Positions 16,314-25,110 of a stretch of 27,386 nt of DNA are shown here, one piece after another. Origin of the DNA: UBA1858 sp964636225. GTDB lineage: Bacteria; Pseudomonadota; Gammaproteobacteria; UBA4575. How positions within the stretch are numbered: position 1 is the stretch's first letter; every line of letters starts with the position of its first letter. The position numbers and the translations under genes are program-made. Where the stretch lies: NCBI GenBank assembly GCA_964636225.1, contig CAZWQM010000017.1, forward strand, positions 1 to 27,386, in the 5' to 3' direction. Below the pieces are notes generated by a model. That model made no database searches and was not told the origin of the DNA. It saw only the letters and a program-made list of their open reading frames with translations.

Positions 16314-17534
16314 ATGACATATACATCAGAGTCACAATTACCCAATCAGGTCGACGTTCTTATTATTGGCGCAGGTGCGGCTGGATTAATGTGCGCACGG
16401 GTAGCTAGCCTTCGAGGGCGCAAAGTATTGCTTATTGACCACGCCAACAAGGTAGGCAAAAAAATACTCATGTCAGGCGGCGGACGTTGTAACTTTACCA
16501 ATACTTTTTGCAAGCCCACTCACTTCATTTCGAAAAATGCTAATTTCTGTAAATCGGCACTGTCACGTTTTTCACCTAATGATTTCATTTCACTGGTCGA
16601 AAAACATCAAATACCTTACCACGAAAAAAAGCTAGGCCAATTATTCTGCGACAATAAATCCAAAGATATACTGGAAATGTTATTAAATGAATGCCATAAG
16701 GCAGGCGCCAGAATTAGAACTCACTGCAGCGTTAACTTGATAAAAGCACTGGAAAAGGGTTTTAAAATTTCCACCAACATAGGAGAAATACACTGTCAAT
16801 CACTGGTAATTGCCACAGGCGGATTATCCATTCCTACAATGGGCGCAACTGGATTTGGTTATCAGGTCGCCGATCAATTTAAATTAAACGTTCACAAAAC
16901 GCGTGCTGCGCTAGTTCCATTCATTGCAGACAAAAAAACACTTCAAGTGCTATCCCCCCTAAGCGGAAGTTCATTGAACGTTGAAGTTACCTGTAACAAT
17001 ATTTCGTTTCACGAAGACCTATTGTTTACACATCATGGATTAAGTGGGCCGGCCATTCTGCAAATATCTTCCTATTGGCAAATGGGAGATAACATTGAAA
17101 TTAATTTATTCCCAGATTTTAATTTATTTGAAGTCCTTCAGGATAAAAAGCATACACAACCAAAATCAGAACTAAAAACCATTCTTGGCAAATTAATTAC
17201 ACGCAAAATGGCGACAACTTTTATCGAATACTTCTTTCCCGATTGTGCTTACTTAAATAAGCAGATTAACCAATTCAGCAATACAGAGCTCAGTTCGATA
17301 GCCACTCAATTTCATTGCTGGCAGTTCAAGCCCAGCGGGACCGAAGGTTATCGTACCGCAGAAGTGACACTGGGAGGTGTGGACTGTAATGAGATATCTT
17401 CCAAGACAATGGAAACCAACAAACAGGAAGGTTTATATTTTATTGGCGAGGTATTGGATGTTACCGGACATTTGGGTGGTTTTAATTTTCAATGGGCCTG
17501 GGCTTCTGGGTCAGCTGCCGGCACGTATGTATAG
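16314..17534 (+). CDS. yhiN: YhiN/HI0933-family flavoprotein
   Basis: This 406-residue protein is a predicted FAD-dependent oxidoreductase of the YhiN/HI0933 family. It has the dinucleotide site IIGAGAAGL (17-25), the family signature KKILMSGGGRCNFTN (about 45-60), VIATGGLSIPTMG, LLFTHHGLSGPAILQ and the C-terminal FAD-contacting GEVLDVTGHLGGFNFQWAWASG. The biochemical reaction of the family is not established. ATG 16314 was preferred to the TTG immediately before it. It is divergent from the glycosyltransferase and convergent with gltD, with a perfect hairpin between. Confidence 0.9.
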   Translation: MTYTSESQLPNQVDVLIIGAGAAGLMCARVASLRGRKVLLIDHANKVGKKILMSGGGRCNFTNTFCKPTHFISKNANFCKSALSRFSPNDFISLVEKHQIPYHEKKLGQLFCDNKSKDILEMLLNECHKAGARIRTHCSVNLIKALEKGFKISTNIGEIHCQSLVIATGGLSIPTMGATGFGYQVADQFKLNVHKTRAALVPFIADKKTLQVLSPLSGSSLNVEVTCNNISFHEDLLFTHHGLSGPAILQISSYWQMGDNIEINLFPDFNLFEVLQDKKHTQPKSELKTILGKLITRKMATTFIEYFFPDCAYLNKQINQFSNTELSSIATQFHCWQFKPSGTEGYRTAEVTLGGVDCNEISSKTMETNKQEGLYFIGEVLDVTGHLGGFNFQWAWASGSAAGTYV

Positions 17535-17555
17535 AGTTTCAAGTTTGACTTGTTA

Positions 17556-17595
17556 TTTTCATACGACTGCGTCACATGGCGCAGTCGTATGAAAA
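17556..17595. terminator. Perfect 16-bp inverted repeat between yhiN and gltD
   Basis: TTTTCATACGACTGCG (17556-17571) pairs fully with its complement at 17580-17595 around an eight-base loop. It lies between two convergent stops and can serve both directions. No long T-run follows outside the stem on either side; the terminal A/T pairs of the stem supply the U-rich end. Confidence 0.7.
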
Positions 17596-17635
17596 ATAAA
17601 ACTCGAAAGCTTTCTAAAGCAATGAATATTAGCAA

Positions 17636-19090
17636 CTAATAAGGTGTAACAGGTGCTGGCAACTGACTCTCGCCCATCAAATACTCATCAATATGTCTGG
17701 CGGCCGAACGTCCTTCTGCAATAGCCCAAACAATAAGACTTTGCCCACGGCGCATATCGCCAGCTGTGAACACACCATCAACACTGGTCATCCAGTTTTT
17801 ATTTGCCACGACATTGCCCCGCGCATCCAGATCCATACCTAACTGCTCAATCATGCCTGGCTGCTCAGGTCCGAGGAACCCCATGGCTAAAAATACCAAA
17901 TCGGCTTTCAAAGTTTGCTGACTGTCAGGCACTTCTTGAAGTTGCATACGACCATTATTGGTCTTAACCATTTGCATATTGACCAACTCAAGCGCTTTTA
18001 CATTGCCAGCTTCATCCCCCACAAAACGTTTGGTGGAAACTGAGTAAACTCGATCAACACCTTCCTCATGGGCAGAAGCCGTTCGGAAAATTCGCGGCCA
18101 CTCTGGCCATGGGTTATCTTCAGCTCTGACTTCAGGCGGCTTAGGCATAATTTCTAATTGATGTACCGACAATGCACCCTGGCGGTTGGCCGTACCCAAA
18201 CAATCCGCACCCGTGTCACCTCCACCAATAATCACTACATGTTTACCTTTAGCGTCTATAAAGTTATCTGGTTTATCATCACCTTCACAAAGTCGATTTT
18301 GCATTGGCAGATATTCCATTGCTTGATAAATACCTTTTAACTCGCGCCCTTCCACAGGCAAGTCGCGTCGATGACATGCACCTGCCGTAAGTAACAAGGC
18401 ATCGTAATCGGCACGCAATTTATCCACGGAAACATCTTCACCTACGCGGGCATTCACAACAAATGTGACACCTTCTGCTTCCATTTGTTTAATGCGTCGA
18501 TCCAACACTTTCTTTTCCATCTTGAACTCTGGGATACCGTAACGCATTAAGCCACCAATACGATCGTCTCTTTCAAACAAAGTAACATCATGGCCGGCAC
18601 GTGCAAGTTGTTGTGCAGCAGCCATGCCGGCAGGCCCCGAGCCCACGATGGCCACTTTCTTACCGGTTTTTACCTGCGCGATCTGTGGTTGTATCCAGCC
18701 GTTTTCCCAGGCTTTATTAATAATTGAAAGCTCAACTGCTTTGATCGTGACAGGGTCATCATTAATGCCCAGCACACAGGAACCTTCACAAGGCGCCGGA
18801 CATAAAGTACCAGTGAATTCCGGGAAATTATTGGTTGCATGCAATCGCTCAATCGCATCTTGCCATTGTTCACGGTAGACCAGGTCATTCCACTCTGGAA
18901 TCAAATTTCCCAGAGGACAACCTTGATGGCAAAATGGAATACCACAATCCATGCAACGGGCAGCCTGTTCATTGAGTGGTTCAGACTGCCAGGGTGCCAT
19001 CACCTGATTCCAGTCATGCAATCTTTCTTCAACCGGACGATACTGTTGCTTGGCTCGGTGTATCTCCATAAAACCTGTGACTTTACCCAT
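17636..19090 (-). CDS. gltD: Glutamate synthase (NADPH), small subunit
   Basis: This 484-residue beta subunit passes electrons from NADPH through FAD and iron-sulfur clusters to GltB. N-terminal cysteines Cys46, 49, 54 and 58 (CMDCG, FCHQGCP) and Cys97, 101 and 105 (CPAPCEGSC) fit the cluster-binding region. The FAD site is VAIVGSGPAG (about 146-155), and the NADPH site GGGDTG is at 290-295. TAGDMRRGQSLIVWAI is the usual C-terminal FAD contact. The gene overlaps gltB by eight bases, so translation is probably coupled. E. coli GltD has 472 residues, so the length is normal. The full frame is intact. Confidence 0.95.
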   Translation of the reverse strand: MGKVTGFMEIHRAKQQYRPVEERLHDWNQVMAPWQSEPLNEQAARCMDCGIPFCHQGCPLGNLIPEWNDLVYREQWQDAIERLHATNNFPEFTGTLCPAPCEGSCVLGINDDPVTIKAVELSIINKAWENGWIQPQIAQVKTGKKVAIVGSGPAGMAAAQQLARAGHDVTLFERDDRIGGLMRYGIPEFKMEKKVLDRRIKQMEAEGVTFVVNARVGEDVSVDKLRADYDALLLTAGACHRRDLPVEGRELKGIYQAMEYLPMQNRLCEGDDKPDNFIDAKGKHVVIIGGGDTGADCLGTANRQGALSVHQLEIMPKPPEVRAEDNPWPEWPRIFRTASAHEEGVDRVYSVSTKRFVGDEAGNVKALELVNMQMVKTNNGRMQLQEVPDSQQTLKADLVFLAMGFLGPEQPGMIEQLGMDLDARGNVVANKNWMTSVDGVFTAGDMRRGQSLIVWAIAEGRSAARHIDEYLMGESQLPAPVTPY

Positions 19091-22000
19091 GAGCCGCCTC
19101 CATTACCGCCTCATCTACTGATGTACCTTCGGCTTTCGCGCGTTTTATCGCTTCCAGTACACGCTTATAGTCTTTCGGCATTACTTTAATAAATTGAGAT
19201 TGATAGTTAGCCCAGTCTTTTAAGATCTTCTCTGCAACAGTGCTCTTGGTGTACTCGGAATGTTTGCTTAGCAGACTCTTAACCGCTACAACATCTTCAT
19301 CGTCCAGTGGCTCCAGCAACACCATTTCCTGGTTACAATTAATTTCAAATTTTTGCCTGTCTTCCAGCACGTAAGCAACACCGCCTGACATGCCCGCTGC
19401 AAAGTTTCTGCCGGTGCTGCCAAGCACCACGACTTTACCGCCGGTCATGTATTCACATCCGTGATCTCCAACGCCTTCGACAACGGTGCTCACACCGCTA
19501 TTGCGAACAGCGAATCGTTCACCTGCAATTCCACGAATATACGCTTCACCCGAGGTGCCACCATACAGACAAACGTTTCCGACAATGATGTTTTCCTCGG
19601 GCACAAACGTTGAGTGTTTAGGAGGGAACACAATAATCTTGGCACCTGACAAACCTTTACCGAGATAATCATTGGCATCGCCCTCCAGTGTCATGGTTAC
19701 ACCTTTGGGAACGAAAGCACCGAAACTCATTCCAGCAGATCCATTAAAGTGTGCGCGTATCGTATCTTCCGGAAGTCCTTCGCCACCATAACGTTTGGTA
19801 ATGTTATAACCGAGGATCGTACCCACACTGCGATTAATATTTTGCACTGGCAAAATAATATCCACCGGCTTTTTATTTTCAATGGCCTCTTTGCACTGCG
19901 GGACAAGGGCTGTCATATCCAGTGACTTTTCCAGACCGTGATCCTGTTTATTAACACAATACAAACCTGTACCCGCGTGTGGCGTTGGTTTATGCAGTAT
20001 TTGTGAGAAGTCCAGACCTTTGGCTTTCCAGTGCTCAAGTGCTTTTTTGGTATTAAGTACTTCCACCTGTCCAATCATCTCATCAATGGTTCTGAATCCA
20101 AGCTGCGCCATATATTGACGCACTTCATCCGCAATAAACTTAAAGAAGTTTTCTACAAATTCAGGTTGTCCTGCAAATTTTTTGCGCAGTTCCGGATTTT
20201 GTGTGGCAACACCTACCGGACAGGTATTCAAGTGACACACGCGCATCATGACACAACCCATGACAACTAATGGTGCAGTAGAAAAGCCGTATTCCTCAGC
20301 GCCCAATAAGGCAGCAATAACAACATCGCGACCCGTCTTAAGCTGACCATCGGTTTGCACAACGATTCGATCACGCAGGCCATTCATTACCAGCACTTGT
20401 TGTGTTTCTGCCACACCCAGTTCCCATGGTAAACCTGCATGTTTGAGCGAGTTCAAAGGAGAAGCGCCGGTACCGCCATCGTATCCAGATATTAAAACAA
20501 CATCCGAATGTGCTTTTGCAACCCCCGCTGCCACCGTACCCACACCCACTTCAGCGACTAACTTTACGTGTATGCGTGCTTCCGGATTGGCATTTTTCAA
20601 ATCATGTATAAGCTGCGCCAGATCTTCGATGGAATAAATATCATGATGGGGTGGCGGTGAAATCAAACCCACGCCTGCAGTGGAGTGACGCACTTTAGCC
20701 ACCCAGGGATACACTTTACTGCCCGGTAATTGTCCGCCTTCTCCAGGCTTGGCACCCTGTGCCATTTTTATCTGAATATCATCCGCATTGACCAGATATT
20801 CACTGGTCACCCCAAACCGGCCAGAGGCCACTTGTTTAATTGCGCTGCGGCGTAAATCTCCATTTTCATCTGGAGTGAATCGATCCGGATCTTCACCACC
20901 CTCACCAGTATTAGAACGCCCACCGATACGGTTCATTGCGATCGCCAGTGTTTCATGTGCTTCCTTACTGATGGAGCCATACGACATCGCACCCGTAGAG
21001 AAACGCCTCATGATAGTTTCTACCGGTTCAACTTCTTCCAGAGGGATTGATGGTCGATTGGAATTGAATTCAAATAAACCACGCAATGTCGCCAGATGTT
21101 CGCTTTGGTCATCCACTAGGTTGGTATATTCGCGGAAGATATCGTACTGTCCAGAGCGTGTTGCGTGTTGCAGTTTGAATACAGTTTCCGGGTTAAATAA
21201 GTGATACTCCCCATCACGACGCCACTGATATTCACCGCCCCATTCCAGGTCAGGCTTTTTCGCCGGACGATCAGGAAATGCATTATGGTGGCGCACACTG
21301 ACTTCGGCGGCGACTTGTTCCAGACCAATGCCACCTATTCGTGTGGCTGTCCAGGTAAAATATTTATCAACAAAGGTTTTATTTAAGCCTATGGCTTCAA
21401 AAATTTGTGCTCCACGGTATGACTGAACACTTGAAATGCCCATTTTAGCCATGATTTTAATTAGCGATTTACTAATAGCCTTAATGTATTTTTTAACGGC
21501 AACTTTATGCTCCATCTCAGGAACATAGCCCTTGCCAATCAGATCTCCCAACGACTCAAAAGCAAGATATGGATTGACAGCGCCTACACCATAACCCAAC
21601 AGTACCGCAAAGTGATGGACCTCTCTTGGCTCGCCCGATTCAAGAATAATACTGACATGGGTACGTTTGCCGTTGCGAATCAAATGATGATGTACTGCAG
21701 AAGTTGCAAGCAGTGCCGGAATAGGCGCATTGGATGCATCGACATTGCGATCTGACATAATAATATAGGTGTATCCATCTGCAATTGCCTGATCCACCCG
21801 GCTAAAGATAGATTCCAGAGCTTTTTCAATTCCAGAGCCTTCTTCAGCGACAGAATAGAGAATGGGTACAACGACCGACTTGAAGCCATGCATATCCAGA
21901 TCTCTCACGCGCGCCAGTTCTTCATTTGTAAGTACCGGACATGAAAGCGAGATTTGTCGACAGCTTTCAGGGCCTGGTTTTAACAAATTCTTTTCAGGAC

Positions 22001-23642
22001 CGATCGCGGTGCCTACCTGTGTAACCAATTCTTCTCGAATACCATCTAGAGGCGGATTGGTTACCTGCGCAAATAATTGCTTGAAATAGTCGTACATCAA
22101 TCGGGAACGATTGGATAATACGGCCAGCGCAGTATCGGTTCCCATGGAGCCAATAGGTTCCACGCCCTTGGCTGCCATCGGCGCCATTAACACACGCAAG
22201 TCTTCATGCGTGTAGCCAAAAGCCTGCTGCCGTTGCAACAGCGTGTCGTAATCAGTCCCGTGAATCTGTTTAGGGCTGGGCAGCTTATCGATTGACAGCA
22301 GATTTTCATTCAACCATTCCCTGTAAGGATGTTCAGAAGAAAATCCTTTTTTCAGTTCTTCATCATCGATAATTCTTCCCTGCTTCATGTCTACCAGGAA
22401 AATTCTTCCCGGGTGCAGGCGGTCTTTAATCACTACATCTTCAGGAGCAATTTCCAACACACCTACTTCAGAAGCCATGACCACCATATCGTCTTTGGTG
22501 ACATAGTAACGTGAGGGTCGCAATCCATTACGATCAAGTACCGCACCAATCACATCACCGTCAGTAAAGGCAACAGAGGCGGGACCATCCCAGGGCTCCA
22601 TAAAACATTCATGGTATTCATAGAATGCCTTGCGCTCATCGCTCATGGTTTGATGTGCACTCCAGGCTTCAGGAATCATCATCAATACCGCATGCGGTAA
22701 TGGACGTCCCCCCATATGTAAAAATTCTACGACATTATCAAACGTCGCCGAATCACTTCCACCTTCAACACAAATAGGAAATATCTTTTGCAGATCATCA
22801 CCAAATAATTCGGACTCACATAAGGATTCACGCGCATGCATCCAGTTTGAATTTCCACGTATGGTATTAATTTCGCCATTGTGTGCGACGTAACGGAAAG
22901 GATGTGCCAGACGCCACGCTGGAAAGGTATTAGTGGAGAAGCGTTGATGAACTAATGAGAGTGCAGATTCAAAATCAGGATCCAGAATATCCGGATACAT
23001 TAACTCCAGCTGCGAGACCGTTAACATACCTTTATAAATAAAGGTACGAGACGAAAGGGAAGGAATATAAAAACGATTGCTTTCGGATAAATCAGAATTC
23101 CAGATGGTATTTTCAATGACCTTGCGTATTACGTATAACTTTCTTTCAAATGCAGGGACATCCGTAATGGCCACGTTACGTCCAACAAAGATTTGTTTAA
23201 AGGTCGGTTCACCGGATTTTGCTGTCGGACCTAATGTGGAATCATCGGTGGGCACTTCCCGCCAACCCAGTACAGACTGGCCTTCTTCTGTAATGACGCG
23301 TTCAATAATTTCCTGACACTTTTTGGACTGATCCGGGTCATTGGGCAGAAAAACCAGCCCAGCCGCGTAATGTTCATAGTCGGGTAATGTAATCCCTACT
23401 TCGGGACATACTTTGCGAAAAAACTTATCTGGCATTTGTACCAGCATACCTACACCATCACCGGTATTTTCTTCACACCCACAGGCGCCCCGGTGTACAA
23501 GCCGTTTAAGTATGGTTAATCCATTCTCTACAATCTGATGAGACTTTCGTCCTTTAATATCGGCAACAAAACCAACCCCACATGAGTCGTGTTCATATTC
23601 AGGATCGTATAAGCCTTCTGATGGCGGGTAATTATTCTGCAT
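19083..23642 (-). CDS. gltB: Glutamate synthase, large subunit
   Basis: This 1519-residue alpha subunit converts 2-oxoglutarate and glutamine to two glutamates. Domains in order: an N-terminal class II glutamine amidotransferase with nucleophile Cys21 (HDSCGVGF), a central domain, an FMN-binding synthase domain (GGRSNTGEGGEDP, SGYDGGTGASPL) with the 3Fe-4S cysteines 1130, 1136 and 1141 (C-x5-C-x4-C), and a C-terminal beta-helix (GGVAYVLED). GltB proteins are usually cleaved just before the nucleophile Cys. The leader here would be only 20 residues, shorter than the 36-42 residues known from Azospirillum and E. coli. The frame is open over 4.5 kb. gltD follows with an eight-base overlap. GGAA is a weak Shine-Dalgarno before ATG 23642. 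Confidence 0.95.
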   Translation of the reverse strand: MQNNYPPSEGLYDPEYEHDSCGVGFVADIKGRKSHQIVENGLTILKRLVHRGACGCEENTGDGVGMLVQMPDKFFRKVCPEVGITLPDYEHYAAGLVFLPNDPDQSKKCQEIIERVITEEGQSVLGWREVPTDDSTLGPTAKSGEPTFKQIFVGRNVAITDVPAFERKLYVIRKVIENTIWNSDLSESNRFYIPSLSSRTFIYKGMLTVSQLELMYPDILDPDFESALSLVHQRFSTNTFPAWRLAHPFRYVAHNGEINTIRGNSNWMHARESLCESELFGDDLQKIFPICVEGGSDSATFDNVVEFLHMGGRPLPHAVLMMIPEAWSAHQTMSDERKAFYEYHECFMEPWDGPASVAFTDGDVIGAVLDRNGLRPSRYYVTKDDMVVMASEVGVLEIAPEDVVIKDRLHPGRIFLVDMKQGRIIDDEELKKGFSSEHPYREWLNENLLSIDKLPSPKQIHGTDYDTLLQRQQAFGYTHEDLRVLMAPMAAKGVEPIGSMGTDTALAVLSNRSRLMYDYFKQLFAQVTNPPLDGIREELVTQVGTAIGPEKNLLKPGPESCRQISLSCPVLTNEELARVRDLDMHGFKSVVVPILYSVAEEGSGIEKALESIFSRVDQAIADGYTYIIMSDRNVDASNAPIPALLATSAVHHHLIRNGKRTHVSIILESGEPREVHHFAVLLGYGVGAVNPYLAFESLGDLIGKGYVPEMEHKVAVKKYIKAISKSLIKIMAKMGISSVQSYRGAQIFEAIGLNKTFVDKYFTWTATRIGGIGLEQVAAEVSVRHHNAFPDRPAKKPDLEWGGEYQWRRDGEYHLFNPETVFKLQHATRSGQYDIFREYTNLVDDQSEHLATLRGLFEFNSNRPSIPLEEVEPVETIMRRFSTGAMSYGSISKEAHETLAIAMNRIGGRSNTGEGGEDPDRFTPDENGDLRRSAIKQVASGRFGVTSEYLVNADDIQIKMAQGAKPGEGGQLPGSKVYPWVAKVRHSTAGVGLISPPPHHDIYSIEDLAQLIHDLKNANPEARIHVKLVAEVGVGTVAAGVAKAHSDVVLISGYDGGTGASPLNSLKHAGLPWELGVAETQQVLVMNGLRDRIVVQTDGQLKTGRDVVIAALLGAEEYGFSTAPLVVMGCVMMRVCHLNTCPVGVATQNPELRKKFAGQPEFVENFFKFIADEVRQYMAQLGFRTIDEMIGQVEVLNTKKALEHWKAKGLDFSQILHKPTPHAGTGLYCVNKQDHGLEKSLDMTALVPQCKEAIENKKPVDIILPVQNINRSVGTILGYNITKRYGGEGLPEDTIRAHFNGSAGMSFGAFVPKGVTMTLEGDANDYLGKGLSGAKIIVFPPKHSTFVPEENIIVGNVCLYGGTSGEAYIRGIAGERFAVRNSGVSTVVEGVGDHGCEYMTGGKVVVLGSTGRNFAAGMSGGVAYVLEDRQKFEINCNQEMVLLEPLDDEDVVAVKSLLSKHSEYTKSTVAEKILKDWANYQSQFIKVMPKDYKRVLEAIKRAKAEGTSVDEAVMEAAHG

Positions 23643-23932
23643 TTGGATTCCGCGTTTACTTTTAAATTATTATATTTGGCGAGCTAAATTTCTTTATAAA
23701 ATCGCTACTTAGGCGTTCCGGCTCATGCACCGAAAGGGCCGCAAATTATAATGCAGGCCAGAATGGAGTAGCAAGCAAAGATAAAATTTAGAAAATCAGC
23801 CTAAAAACTGGATTAACACGTCCAAACACTATGCACCTAGTATGCCCAGACATCCTTCTAACACTCTAAATATCCATATTTCAATAGGTTGCGACTCTTT
23901 TCTAAGTAGTCACATTTATTTGAGTGTTAATT
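23643..23932. other. gltB leader and upstream region
   Basis: This is the non-coding stretch between gltB and the small zinc-ribbon-like gene. It holds the candidate gltB promoter and, within the leader, a possible short hairpin (TTTCGG and CCGGAA on the minus strand, around 23716-23735). Nothing else was recognised. Confidence 0.5.
23745..23774 (-). promoter_or_regulatory. Candidate sigma-70 promoter of gltBD
   Basis: On the minus strand, TTGCTA (23774-23769) and a perfect TATAAT (23750-23745) are separated by 18 bases. Transcription would start near 23738 and give a leader of about 95 bases before gltB. Confidence 0.5.
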
Positions 23933-24106
23933 TTAGTGCGCTTTAACCTTCTGCTTCCCGCAATTAGCGCACTTATAGACCGTGACCAGTTTACCTTTTT
24001 GAGTGTCAAACTTGTTATCCGTGACGACCTTCCAATTGTGATGTCCATATTGACATAACCCAAGTTTTTTAACAGCGCGTTTTTTAAAAGGAATAATGTT
24101 AGTCAT
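23933..24106 (-). CDS. 57-residue zinc-ribbon-like microprotein
   Basis: This is a small basic protein (MTNIIPFKKRAVKKLGLCQY at the start). Cys18 and His22, then Cys46 and Cys49 in KCANCGKQK, form a plausible zinc site in a two-strand ribbon (WKVVTD, LVTVYKC). Its last residues are KVKAH. I know of short zinc-ribbon proteins of this general form but cannot name a family. It starts 12 bases after the stop of the upstream membrane-protein gene, suggesting one transcript. The Shine-Dalgarno is weak. It could act on nucleic acid or protein partners; nothing in the sequence says which. Confidence 0.65.
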   Translation of the reverse strand: MTNIIPFKKRAVKKLGLCQYGHHNWKVVTDNKFDTQKGKLVTVYKCANCGKQKVKAH

Positions 24107-24118
24107 AGGTTGATGGAC

Positions 24119-24388
24119 CTAACGCGCAGCAAACAGCACACCTGCCATGCAAAAAAGACCACCAATTAATAAAAAAACCATATATCGAATAGCTACCGTT
24201 TTAATAATAAGCGCGGGTTTTTCGAGCCAGATTTCCCTGACACTGTTTAGTCGGTCCATCAGATAACCCGCAATAAAGCCAAAAGGAATCAATACTATCA
24301 GGTAAGGTGATAAGTCAGGCGAAGAGCCAATAAGAAAAGCCATAAAGCTTGATAGCATGTAAAACATTGTCGTAACAAGAGAAAACAT
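24119..24388 (-). CDS. Small membrane protein of unknown function
   Basis: This 89-residue protein has two or three hydrophobic helices: about 5-20, about 28-43 (YLIVLIPFGFIAGYL) and about 66-87 (IRYMVFLLIGGLFCMAGVLFA). They are joined by a charged loop (MDRLNSVREIWLEKPA). No family was recognised. The ATG at 24388 lacks a good Shine-Dalgarno; an internal ATG at 24364 (MFYML) is an alternative start. It is followed after 12 bases by the zinc-ribbon-like gene on the same strand. Confidence 0.55.
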   Translation of the reverse strand: MFSLVTTMFYMLSSFMAFLIGSSPDLSPYLIVLIPFGFIAGYLMDRLNSVREIWLEKPALIIKTVAIRYMVFLLIGGLFCMAGVLFAAR

Positions 24389-24543
24389 CCGACAAGAATA
24401 GCACGAAATTAGCGATTACATTTACCGTCACATTGACTCACCCTACGCCGCTTTTACTCAAACCTCCTTTCGTAAATTCCCAACAATGTGAAAAATTAAA
24501 ATATTTATCCAATAAAGTAACAAGGAAATTCATTCTGGATTAG

Positions 24544-25026
24544 TATGGTCAAAAAATAACAAGAATAGATGGTTTCTGTGATGAGCCATGCTGTATAGTG
24601 GCGGATATAAAAATGCCCGTCATAAGTGGACTTGAACTTCAACAGGAACCCATTAAACGCAACATCTCTACTCCGATTATTTTTATCACTGGCCACGGCG
24701 ATATTTCCATGTCAGTAAAAGCCATCAAGTCTGGGGCCGTTGATTTTCTGGAAAAGCCTTTAGTCAAGGACGACTTGTTAAATAACATTCACAATGCTAT
24801 TGAAATAGATACGCTGCAACGCAAAGAAAGCCTTTCGGGAAGCATCATCCTGGAACGTTTCAGGCAGTTAACGAAAAGAGAAAAAGAAGTGCTGCAGATG
24901 CTAAACAAAGATCACGCAAAACTGACCAATCAGGACATTGCAGACGAACTGGGAATTAGCAAGCGAACCGTTGAAGTACACCGCAGCAATATCATGACAA
25001 AGATGAACGCACAGACTCGTGCGTAA
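24544..25026 (+). pseudogene. FixJ/NarL-type response regulator, truncated at both ends
   Basis: The reading frame carries the second half of a receiver domain and a LuxR-type helix-turn-helix. Visible are CCIVADIKMPVISGLEL, whose Asp fits the phosphorylation site, then IIFITGHGDISMSVKAIKSG and the conserved Lys in FLEKPL. The DNA-binding part follows: LTKREKEVLQML, LTNQDIADELGISKRTVEVHRSNIMTKM. The first about 50 receiver residues, including the acidic pocket (DDD) before the first helix, are absent: the frame opens after TAG at 24541 and no homology is seen upstream. At the other end TAA at 25024-25026 interrupts what would read A-x-LVELTKI, matching the usual last helix of FixJ. A GTG at 24598 is the only start near the homology and would give a non-functional receiver. 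No sensor kinase gene is adjacent. Confidence 0.8.
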
Positions 25027-25060
25027 CTTGTTGAACTAACGAAAATTTGTAGTCAACAAC

Positions 25061-25103
25061 AAAAAACTGACCCACCTATTTTACCTGCCTAGCTGGATCA
25101 GTT
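25061..25103 (-). terminator. Terminator of the 657-residue protein gene
   Basis: AACTGACCCA (25065-25074) pairs with TGGATCAGTT (25094-25103), with one wobble, around a 19-base loop. On the minus strand a T-run follows. It lies just eight bases after the stop at 25111, which supports this stop as the natural end of the gene. Confidence 0.7.
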
Positions 25104-25110
25104 ATTTTAT

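Noticed and set aside
24389..24543. Missing N-terminal half of the response regulator in a shifted frame
   Set aside because: No frame shows the DDD pocket or the first receiver helix; only unrelated AT-rich sequence is present.
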